DNA of 64,000 nucleotides from Morinoia aosen. Its lineage: Eukaryota; Arthropoda; Malacostraca; Amphipoda; Talitridae. Position numbers and translations under genes: made by a program. Numbering within the stretch: the stretch's first letter is position 1; each line of letters begins with the position of its first letter. Shown piece after piece: positions 1 through 9,353 of the stretch. Location: contig CM059567.1 in NCBI GenBank assembly GCA_030386875.1, positions 79,477,130 through 79,541,129 on the forward strand, in the 5' to 3' direction. The notes under the pieces are model-generated. The model made no database searches and had not been told where the DNA came from. It saw only the letters and a list, made by a program, of their open reading frames with translations.

Positions 1-2214
1 CTATATTCCCATGTTGTTGTCCATTCTTGTATGAATCTCTAGATGGAATTCCTTGCGCATGTTGGTCTTGAATGTCATTATCTCTCGCTAGCGGCGGGAA
101 CGAGCCTTCAGCTGAAATGAAATGATCACTCGAGGTTGAGGAATCAAAACTCGCCCTGTCAGTCGAATCATCTGTGCTAACCGGGACAGGTTGAGCAACG
201 TGTTCAATCACGGGCAAGCCGCCTAAAAGTCCAGCTTGATCATACGAATTGTAAGACGAAGGTAAATCAGTCCTTCGTGAGTGAACATCATAGTCAAGCA
301 CGAGATCTGGATTTGGATACCGGTCCGTTTGTTGACTAGTGGGGACATTTACATCTGGTGGCTGAAAAAAGTAGGATTGCAAGCTATCGTCGATTATCAT
401 CATACCATTACCGTTTACATTATTTGGAATTCGGTTACTTGACGTAATATCAATGTTTTCGTCTGTAATTTGAGGAGATTCCTCTCGATTTCCGACGTTG
501 TATCCTATTTGATTATCTTGACCATTAGGTCCAGCCTGGTCAAACGAGTGGCCATTAGTGCGAGTGTACGGAATACTACTACTGCTCTCGTCAACATGAC
601 TTCGATCGTAATTGCCATCCTGAACTTCGTTTGCGTCAGGTAAAACTTCATTTGGGTTATACAGGTCTCCAGTTTCGTGATAGGAAATTATATCTTGACC
701 ATATGGTATTCCTTCTTCATAACGAAAATTGCTTTGCGTCTCATCTCTGCCATTTGGTTCGCGCTCTTCATATGCGTATGAACTAACATCTTCGGGAGTG
801 TTTTGATGATCGGGACTTGGGACGCTATCAGGTTGATATTGGTTTTCAGACCAAAAATGGCCGGAACCGTCGACGTTACGAAAATGTGAATCGTCAATGG
901 AAGACGGGTCATCAAAAGAGCTGTAGTCTTCAGGAAAATATAAAGGTGGATTATGGTTATATCGCTCAAAGTCATAGTATTCATCAGAATAATCGTTTTC
1001 CGGTGAGTAACCTGGAACTCCTTGAGTATAAGTGGCTAAACCAACTGACCCACCATTGAGATCGCTTTCAAGACCACCTTCAGGTATTTCTGCTTGGTTA
1101 ATTTGCTGAAACTCACTCTCATGGTGATAATCTCCAGCCCCACCTACCAGTCCCCCTTGGTCAATAATCACACTATCATGCTCATTAAGATCAGCATCAT
1201 TGACGCCATTGACTTGATCGTGTGGGATAGCGTCATCTGAATACCCAGGTACCGACAAACCTAAGCTTGTTAGAGGCTTGACTTTATTTCGACCTCTCTC
1301 TTTTTTTCTAGACGATACTGTTGCCATTGCAAAGCCAGTGAATCCATTTCTTCTCATCATATCTTCTATTTCAGAAGCAGAAACAGCGGCAGGTGATCCA
1401 TTTAGAGACTCCTCTGAATGTTCTTGTGGTTGGGACTGTCCTGAGGATGAGGGAGAAACTTGGACATGAGCGAGAGCCTGTTGGTCAAACCGAACCGCTG
1501 ATGACGAAGCTGACGCTCCGTGTTGTCCACCATCGACGGCACTGCGTGTCTCCTCCCCGGCCTGCCCAACGCTCTGTGATTCTGCTTGAAATGATCCATG
1601 AGGCCCAGCGCTGCCATGAGCTTGTGAAAATACTAGAGAGTTCTCAGGTGCGCCGCTGCCGCTCTCATAGGTCTCTGTCTCTCGCTGATCGACGAACTCA
1701 TTATCTTCATTGTATTCCTGACTTCTACTGGCTATCAAGTTTTGTGGAACTGATGCAAAATTAGATTCACTGTTGTCGGTGGTGGAAGCGTGATATTCTG
1801 TTTCTGAAAACTCATAGTTCTCGTCATTAGCATTTCGTTTATCATTTGTCGATAATTGATTTCTTCCTGAGTTCTCATGTGAGTATTGCCTAGACCTGAA
1901 TCTATTCCTAGGAATGCGGCGCCGCAAGGGTTGTCCATCTCTACTTTTGAGTCGTACGTTGGAGGACGGTTGATTCCTTATTCTTAATGAGTAACTTTGA
2001 ATTGAGTTTCTTTGAGGAGAAGCGTTCTCGCTAGCAGCACCGCTAGAATGAGCATTTGCGTTTACTTGACGCGCGATTTCGTCGTAAAAAGCCTTGTAAT
2101 GTTTGAAGCGCTTGCCATTGGGCTGCCGAGAAAATAGGGGGGACGGGTATGGGTCATCTGTGAGCTGAACGCGCCCGCGTCTCTCCACGACTCCTGTTGT
2201 CTTCCAATCTGCTC
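1..2214 (-). CDS. Large internal or terminal exon of an unidentified host gene, open off the left edge
   Basis: On the minus strand one frame (codons at plus positions 2-4, 5-7 and so on) has no stop from position 2230 to the window edge, 743 codons, which is far beyond chance in AT-rich DNA. I place the exon start at 2214, after the acceptor ending ctcgttccag; the frame is entered with two bases of a split codon. The first 130 residues are basic and Arg-rich (for example QPNGKRFKHYKAFYDEIARQ, then GQPLRRRIPRNRFRSRQ). The rest is rich in Ser, Asn, Asp, Gln, Gly and Tyr, with recurring DQ(A/G)G(L/P) pieces and acidic Asp/Glu/Ser runs, and has almost no Cys and no membrane segment. It therefore looks disordered. 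No family was recognised. The stop codon lies beyond position 1. Plus-strand ORFs here are frame shadows. Confidence 0.82.
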
Positions 2215-2799
2215 CTGGAACGAGTTCAGTTTACTTATTATCGTTTGTCTACTTGACATAATTTTTCGTTTTACTAGTTATCGTTTTCTTGTTACACATT
2301 CATTGGTTGAAACGATGAATGAACTAACAGTCATCGATCTGTTATTTTCGTACAGCGAGTTGCTTTCGCACTTCAAAAATTGACATATTATAGTGTGCGT
2401 AATATAATATGTTTAAAAGCAATACAAACAATTCAAACTGTAATTATTATCACAGTACAAATTTGGGATTGAAATCTATGAAAAATTTTCATTAGAAGTG
2501 TTAAGTAACGTAACTTACGATCGTTAAGTTACGATGGAGTAAAGCTGCTTGCATTCACTCCAAACCGAGTTTTTCCTTTCGTTTACTATATATTGTTTAC
2601 TAATGTACTAGCCCACTTACAGTGATACTGACCGCTATCTATTGTGCGAACTATCACCTGCAATGGTAAATTACTACTTCTTTCTTTTACTGATGATTGC
2701 TGCCTTCATCACTTATTTTCAGAACAATCCTCCTTTCACACTCTTAAATCTTTCGCAAACGTCAATCTATCCCCTTCATTTAAGGATGGCGGTACCCAC
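2215..2799 (-). other. Predicted intron
   Basis: AT-rich sequence between the donor CCAG|GTGGGT (exon end at 2800) and the acceptor at 2214. Both flanking exons are read in phase 1, so the join keeps the frame. No repeat or second gene seen. Confidence 0.5.
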
Positions 2800-2902
2800 C
2801 TGGTGCTAGCCTCTGGGTCAGCTCGTGCAGACGTTGTCGAAGTCTGGTGGAAGGGTTCGTGCCACTCCTCGAACTGCGGCGGACCCGGGGCACTTTTCTC
2901 TC
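2800..2902 (-). CDS. Predicted short exon, Arg-rich segment of the same host gene
   Basis: A GC-rich island with a near-consensus donor (ACCAG|GTGGGT). In the frame that joins the 743-codon exon it encodes a basic segment including STRLRQRLHELTQRLAPG, which continues directly into ADWKTTGVVERRG of the next exon. It is 103 bp long, entering in phase 0 and leaving in phase 1. The 5' edge is uncertain: an acceptor at 2902/2903 (ttcaaag) fits the upstream exon's phase, and one eight bases further upstream (gtctaag) would need phase 1. Another frame is also open and gives a Pro-rich peptide (APGPPQFEEWHEPF), but it does not join the next exon at a good acceptor. Confidence 0.5.
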
Positions 2903-3342
2903 CTTTGAACCTTAGACAAGCAATTCATGTTTCAGCAGTGGGGAACATTAGCGGCAGGCCGAGCTGTCACACCCGCTGAAAGACAACCATAAGTCGAGCA
3001 GCAGCACCGCAGTCAGAGAATGATAGTGATGCGTAATTGTTTCCGTATCAAACAATGGCACCTTTGAGGGTAATACTTGTTATACTCGTTTATTAAATGA
3101 AGACTGTTATCGAAACTTATCAAACGAAATATAAAATTTATTTTCATCATTAGTTTTAATGACAATTTGATTGGTACTGGAATGCATAATATATACACAC
3201 GTGAGACTTTATATTCGACCACGATGGGCAAAAATTAAAAATGTGCGTTAGCAGAGATATTTCTTTCCCTAAACGAAAATGAATGGTCAGTGACGTTTGA
3301 CTTTTCGTCACTTATAAAAATAGAAAAACTGCATCTCCTTGG

Positions 3343-3450
3343 CAGTCTAACTTTTTCGCCGCCTAAGCATGTTTTTCGCCGCCTAAGCGATTTAAGCTAT
3401 TAAATCGCTTTAGGAAAAACATGCATGCATGCAGCGAAAAAGTTAGACTG
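3343..3450. mobile_element. 108 bp hairpin MITE
   Basis: The sequence starts CAGTCTAACTTTTTCGC and ends with its reverse complement. The two arms pair almost throughout around a short loop (agctat) near 3396. The left arm carries a partly duplicated stretch (cgcctaagc twice) and the right arm a short atgc run. This is the form of a small non-autonomous DNA transposon. No clear target duplication is visible in the flanks, so the superfamily is open. It lies in the predicted intron between the exons at 2800 and 3768. Confidence 0.65.
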
Positions 3451-3767
3451 GGTTTCGTCGTGATAATCTCTGTATTTCAGATCATCCCTTCATTTATCAT
3501 AAATATTAGTATATTCTAAAATAAAAATGATGATTCATATATAATTTTTACGTGATTTTGTTTGTAAAGAAATCAGAAGTTATTATTTTACGTGCAAACG
3601 GAAAATTCATTCATAATGAAGAGAATTGTGTTTAATGGCAGGGTTGGGTGCTTTACTCGCATTGATACTGAAAACTCAATGGCTCACTTAGGTGAGTTAA
3701 CAGTCATCCTCCAATAAACTTACTCTGTTTTTTCCTGCTGACGATTAATTCGTTAACTTTCATACAC

Positions 3768-3901
3768 CTGCTCTGCCCCTACCACCGCTGGGACGCGTGC
3801 ACTCGCACCACAGTCGTTCTCCTGAGTCCCGGAGCACCCAGCACTGTTCTCGCACAGCGGTATCTTCCAATTCTGGTCTACCTCCTGTCTCATTCTCGCC
3901 A
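3768..3901 (-). CDS. Predicted exon with Cys residues, same host gene
   Basis: A 134 bp GC-rich island read on the minus strand between the acceptor tttgttatcag and the donor GAGCAG|GTGTAT. It enters with two bases of a split codon, matching the single base left by the exon at 4812, and leaves in phase 0, matching the exon at 2902. It encodes 44 codons including RQEVDQNWKIPLCEN and AGCSGTQENDCGASARVP. Three Cys residues in a short span suit an extracellular protein. A second frame is open over part of the island, so the frame choice rests on phase and on the better acceptor. Confidence 0.5.
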
Positions 3902-4811
3902 CTGATAACAAATCGCATCAAATTTTAGCGCCTTCTAAAACTCAGTTTCTCGAACTTTATACCAAACATTTAATGGCATCACCATATTCTCGTTTACTCA
4001 AAAACTGAGACCATCATTCACAAATCCATAAATGTCTTCTCTTGCATGAACTCTTACTCTTACTGACATTGTCTACTACATTCCTACTACTCACTAGCAC
4101 GCGTACTAAAATAATACTCCCTCTTTCATTCATCTCTGTTTGCTTCATTTCCACCCCAACTATGGTAAATGTCGTCTATTCTTTCTCCCAAATCTTTTTA
4201 TCGGGCAGCTCGATCTTGGACACACTTTTTCCACCCAGTAAAGAATTGAAAAATCGTTTCTTATACGGTACGGGGAAAAACTTTTTACCTTATATGAAAA
4301 ATATGGATGGACCAGCGTTTCTATCTATGACTTTTATCATGTTTCACTATTCTCACATAACGCTTCGGAAGTCAAGTCGTTTGCAATCTTCAAGGAAGAA
4401 TAAATATAATTCCTTTTTATTGCATTTCTCACTGCACTAACCTAGCAGTATCGAATAGAACTACCTTTCATCCCATAAGAAATTATTTTTGGCATTTCGC
4501 CGATGTACCAGAGAAAAAACCACTTATCTATACGTAGTTAGCTCTGCCTCAGCTGAGGGGACAAAGATATCTTTAATGTGACAGCTGAATGTGAATTTCC
4601 AAACATTTTTGAACAGATAATATAATTTTGTAGAAACAAAAAAAGGGAGACATTTAATTTATTTTCACTCATAAATTATTTTCCATTTCTATGAGACTTA
4701 ATTGGGAAATTCTTAAACATTTTGAAAGAAATGAAACAGATAAACAACTATTGATACTACATAACATCAGTAAGCGAAGGTAAACTTTCATGAATTAAAG
4801 AATTGCTCTAC
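3902..4811 (-). other. Predicted intron
   Basis: AT-rich spacer between two phase-matched exon candidates. A plus-strand ORF of 132 codons (4042-4440) lies here with an apolar N-terminus, but it has no supporting context and I take it as chance. Nothing else seen. Confidence 0.4.
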
Positions 4812-4947
4812 CTGAGAATTTGGTTTTGTTGACAGCGTACTGCAGCAGGTAGTCGGCCAGGGTCGGCAGCTGAGGAGGCGTGGTTGTCAACCACCAGCTC
4901 GTATTGGTCTTGCAGCCGGTACCCAGCTCGCTGTTCAGCTGCTCCAC
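4812..4947 (-). CDS. Predicted exon, same host gene
   Basis: A strongly GC3-biased 136 bp island on the minus strand, phase 0 in and phase 1 out. Donor TCTCAG|GTAGAG; acceptor ending gccgaggaag. It encodes 45 codons including VEQLNSELGTGCKTNTSWWL and then LPTLADYLLQYAVNKTKFS. The second half looks like an amphipathic helix. Codons end mostly in G or C, unlike the surrounding AT-rich DNA, which is the main support for coding. No family recognised. Confidence 0.65.
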
Positions 4948-5355
4948 CTTCCTCGGCATAGGTGACGGATAGAATAAGTTTGTGCTTACATGTCTCTGAT
5001 GGCTATAGCCTCATCCACCTGCTTTTCTTATCGTTCCCTGAGCAAGATAGCGATCTAAGATTTGACATGGTATTGCTGTAGACCAGACTTGATGAGACAT
5101 TGACTGACACAACTTTTCATCATGTCATCTGATTAGATACTACTTGAAAGAGAACTGCTTAACAAGCTACAGCTCTACATGCCACTACTTGGTAGCATGA
5201 GCTACGATGGAATATTGCCTCTAGAGAAATGATCGCACCTGGCACGGTACAAAAATAACAAATTCGGGAAAGAGGAGCAGCGATGCTTAGCACAGCAGGG
5301 TACACAAGAGCGTACCTCGCAGGGGAGAAGCGGTTCAGGGTACGCAAGCACGCAC
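4948..5355 (-). other. Predicted intron with duplicated donor region
   Basis: This is the spacer between the exons at 5356 and 4947. Its 5' part (5301-5339) is a diverged tandem copy of the end of the upstream exon and its splice donor (5341-5382). It therefore carries a second plausible donor, GCGAG|GTACGC, at 5316. In-frame use of that donor would read through a TGA. Confidence 0.55.
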
Positions 5356-5472
5356 CTCGTGTGGGAGAAGAAGCTGTTCAGGATACAGCTTGAGGGGATC
5401 TCCAGCCTCAGAAGCGCCCTGGGTGGTGGAGCCCACGTAGCAGGCATCAGGCGATGTGTACACCACGGCGCC
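5356..5472 (-). CDS. Predicted exon, same host gene
   Basis: A 117 bp GC-rich island on the minus strand between the acceptor gagggcgacag and the donor CACGAG|GTGCGT. It is exactly 39 codons, phase 0 at both ends. It encodes GAVVYTSPDACYVGSTTQG followed by ASEAGDPLKLYPEQLLLPHE. Third positions are mostly G/C. The other two frames either contain stops or break the chain with the neighbouring exons. The single Cys and the Tyr/Ser/Thr-rich start suit an extracellular domain, but I do not recognise it. Confidence 0.68.
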
Positions 5473-8400
5473 CTGTCGCCCTCAAATGGAAATGCGAAAA
5501 ATATTCACAGTTAAACAATTTTCTTGTGGTTAGAACTTAGTTCCTTATAACTCAAGAATTATTCAAGATTAAAGTAAAAATGTATACTCTCGCGGCTTCA
5601 TTCGCAGCTCCTATCATAAGTAGATTGCAACAGTTACTCGGTTACACTTGAGCGCCCGCACTGGGCCCAGCGATCATAAACCAATTAAGAATGGTGAATT
5701 AGGGGTGTGGACCAATGTTCCTCGAAAAGTTTGTTAAAACTAAACTTTATAGCTGGATTTCAAAGCTAACATAAATCATTGCAATGTAAGAAAATGAATT
5801 TCTCTAGAGCGAGACAGCTCACACATGTTAGAGCTCACAGTTCGTTTTGCTCCTTTGTCTATTGAGGAGCATCGGATTAAAATGAATTTGCCTAATCCAG
5901 AGTAACAGACGGATCGTTTTTATAAGCTAATTTGAAGAGACCTTGATTCAACGTTCCGTCATTTAGGGTTTGGTCTAAGCGGTTATAAAAGGTACAGTAG
6001 TCGATAGAGTTATGACCTGCTTTTGACGTTCTAACGACTGATATCTTGGCGGTATAATGCCGAGATGGTAGTATACTAAACCTATCATGCAAAATATTAT
6101 TTCGTATAATTTGTATCTCCATAGCACAATAGCTTCCAAAAATCTAATACGCCGTTATTTTTTAAGATTACTGCATATTGCTTAAGGAGTGCTAGTAGGC
6201 ATTTTATTCGTGCTGACGAAAAAATTTACTTGTTGTCCAAGTTTAACTGGACGTCAGACTAAACTAAACACTTCTAATTTAATATTCTTTTAATTCCATC
6301 TCGGTTATGAAATTATTCAGCATCCACTGAAATCAGCTAGAGGAATCGTACAGAGGGACGACACTTTCGCATTTTCTAAAACTCTACGGACTTATGAACT
6401 AATATTTAAATACCTTTAAGTGAACTTTAACCAATAGCGCACTATCAATCAAACGATAATTATTCGGAAATTTGTAATTATTAATCAATATATTTTGGTT
6501 GCCAAAGAGCCATAGACCAGATGTAAGAAAATGGTTATTTGACTGCGACCGCAGCAAAATTTGTCCCTGTATTTGACTAGAATCATCAAATTTATTCAGT
6601 CGACTAAATGATTTAGAAAAATTTCTTAGAAAAGCAATAACTCGGCAGTGATATCTAATTTATAAAAACCATAAAAATTTACTCGCAAAATATTATTGGA
6701 AAAAATTTCAGGTCAGACGATAAATCTCTGACCGAAACATTTCCTTTTTAACAGATCTGGAGATCCTCATCTATCAGTCTCTTTATTTTGTCACTGTGAA
6801 TCGCCATCAGATGGAAGACATGCAGACAACCTAGTCATGTGGTGGAGGAAATTAACAGATGGAACGTCATTTTTTATTTCCTAACAATCAACGTGCCCTG
6901 GAAAAGATCAAATTTCCAACTGCAACACGAAGATTTAATTTAATTAACCAACTTGCATGACATGGAACTACGTAATAACAAGAATGATCATGCAAAGAAA
7001 GTTTTAGTTGTAATGTTAGGGTGCATTTGATTCATGGATAAAAGTGTTTTTTTACGATTTTGGAGCAGCCATCGCGACCCATCTTTCTTATTGTATGTAC
7101 ATACGTTTACAGGACCACATTTAATAATTGTTTCTACTTTTTAATGAGGAGATGCTGATGACAAATTAGAATAGCACTTCAAGAAACTGTTTTTAAGCAT
7201 TGTGTATTTACAATTTTTTCTTCTTCTTAAACTCAGTTGCGAATGACGTAATTGAATTCTTCAATTGTATATAAGCAGAGTACTTCGCAAAAGTGTCAAA
7301 ATTTTCAAATGCTAATAGTTCCATAAGTAAGCACATAAAAGTGAAAAGTATATTTTCCTCATTGTGCAAAGTATTCCTTCTTTTTTGATGCTAAATTTAA
7401 GCATTTTCAATTTTTATTGTTTAAATTTCGAATTAATGGTGAAGAGCTAAAATAAGATTGGCTTCCCTACTTTTTACAAATATCTCTCAACAAATTTGTT
7501 ACATCTACGTATTTTTCTTTTCATCAGACCTGTTATATTAACATATACGGATGATGTTGGTGCTGATACTATTAATGATTAAATGCAACTGAGATATGGT
7601 CTCTGGGATGAATACTTAAGTAAAAGTATATATTTAAATATCTTGAGTTGTTTTAAGGCTCACCCAGAACAGTATTACAAAATTTAGAACTGGATATTCT
7701 TTCTCGTGGAGCTCAAAACTTTAACTGAACCTCAAAACGCCCAGGAATTTTAGATTTAAGTTCTAGTGGTCTCATATGAAACGTAAAATATACAAAGATT
7801 TCTACGTGATTAGCTGGATTGTAATTCTGTTGTCTGCCTGCAGGCACACAAACAGCTTCTGAAATCCGGTGACATTATGGGCTATTGAAGTACTCAGTTC
7901 CATAACGTATTAACAATACATAGCCCGTGTGTTAATGAGAGTGGACAGTTTTGTGATGCTGGATAAATTTCTGCAAGATAAGACGACGGTAATGATCAAC
8001 AATTAGCTGCTGACAATCATGATGATGGAGACAACGAAGCAGTCTTTCCTCTTTTAGCTAAAGAAGTAACATAGATATTGTGCAAGCAGGCAACTGTACG
8101 TCGTGAACTTTGCACCTGTCGCACCAGCAGCGCTGAACCCAACGCATTCCACACACACCAGCATACGTGATAGAATCGATGCTTTATACTTTATTCCAAC
8201 CACACTGCCTTCAGTGCTGCATTAAGAATTTACCTATACTTATCTATCTACTCTGTTAGCAAGTTCAGTCTGAAGTGATCATTCAAAATAAATCATGGAT
8301 TTTCAACCGTATTATTGAAAATTTATTTTCAAATTTCAGGTTTAACTCATTACATTTTATGCATTAATGAACTAAATTGACTGACATTCATTGTTAATGT

Positions 8401-8689
8401 CGTATTTAAATATTTTTATCAAGCAAAAATTAAAGCTATTGACATTCAGGTAGTGTACATTGAATTTAAAAACTCTATTAAACTCAATTAATTTTGAGTG
8501 GAAACATGAGCACGAGCGTTCGAGGTCTTGTAAAGAAAGACCTGTGAGACTTTCTTTAAACTCTAGAGCCAACATATATGCAGTTGAATAAACGTAATCT
8601 TGGAATTTGAGCTTTGTTTGATTTAGAATGCGTTTATCATGCGAGCAACAAGTTCTGCTCCCCTTACAGGATGTGAAGACTTCACTCAC
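5473..8689 (-). other. Predicted intron, AT-rich
   Basis: About 3.2 kb of AT-rich sequence with no credible exon, RNA gene or transposon. Short ORFs (for example 5892-6122) lack codon bias or splice context. Confidence 0.45.
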
Positions 8690-8743
8690 CGTCCTCCACT
8701 GAACGAAGGTGTGCGAGCCGTCACCGCCCTCTCGCGCCACCAC
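8690..8743 (-). CDS. Predicted 54 bp exon, same host gene
   Basis: A small GC-rich exon on the minus strand between a good polypyrimidine acceptor (ctctcgctcccgtgcag) and a perfect GTGAGT donor. It is exactly 18 codons, phase 0 at both ends, encoding VVAREGGDGSHTFVQWRT, and it chains in phase to the exon at 5472. The frame stays open upstream of the acceptor, so the exon could be longer. An overlapping frame (8686-8895) also looks peptide-like but would leave the donor in phase 2 and hit a stop in the next exon. Confidence 0.6.
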
Positions 8744-9310
8744 CTGCACGGGAGCGAGAGCCACTTCACTACCGCACACTGTACGGCCTCCTCTCTGGCG
8801 TGGGTGTATGCCGTGTTGTCTAAACAGGTGCTAGTGAACTTTCCGTTCCGTGTACCCATCGTAAACTTATAAATGAGGCCAGCTGAGCCAATCAAGAGAT
8901 CTCGGACGATTCAGGGAGACTCTGGTAAGCCAAGATTTCTAAGTCATCTACGCAACAATATTACTGTCAGAAAATCTTTCTGCTGACTAAAATCGAGTTC
9001 TTTAAAGCCCAGATTCATCTAGAAAATTGGCGAGAACACACGTTTACTTTGAATCTTCAACTGCATTGACAAAATTTCATAATTTTTCTTGCATGACTTA
9101 TGCCTGCCAACTCTCTATTAAGCAGAAAGTATAGCCATTTAAATACTCAAAACCTCCGTTAACTGGGTAAACCTTTTGAAGTTTTTTGAAAGCCAAATGA
9201 AAGTGGGTGTATGTTGTATGTTTTTGTTCTCATGACACTATACATATTCGAGTATACAAACTTAAATCTTACTCTTGTCTTCGTCACTGATGAACTCCTG
9301 AAGCTTTTCG

Positions 9311-9353
9311 GGTTCAGGTTGGGTTAGGTTAGATTAGGTGAGGTTAAGTTAGG
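9311..9353 (+). repeat. Degenerate TTAGG-like tract
   Basis: Runs of ggttaggtt, agattagg and gttaagttagg are imperfect copies of TTAGG, the insect telomere unit. It is too short and diverged to be a telomere; such interstitial low-complexity tracts are common in insect genomes. Confidence 0.5.

Noticed and set aside
1278-1764. Plus-strand ORFs over the left exon
   Set aside because: Frame shadows of the 743-codon minus-strand frame, which has much better length and composition.
3768-3901. Alternative exon frame giving a Trp/Cys-rich peptide (REQCWVLRDSGERLWCECTR)
   Set aside because: Open, but it needs a purine-rich, poor acceptor; the chosen frame has a better polypyrimidine acceptor and fits both neighbours.
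4042-4440. 132-codon plus-strand ORF with apolar, signal-like N-terminus
   Set aside because: It lies within a predicted intron on the opposite strand, is built of T-rich codons expected from AT-rich DNA, and has no promoter, splice or motif support.
8686-8895. 69-codon minus-strand frame overlapping the 54 bp exon
   Set aside because: Attractive composition, but leaving through the GTGAGT donor in that phase meets a stop in the next exon; the other frame chains cleanly.
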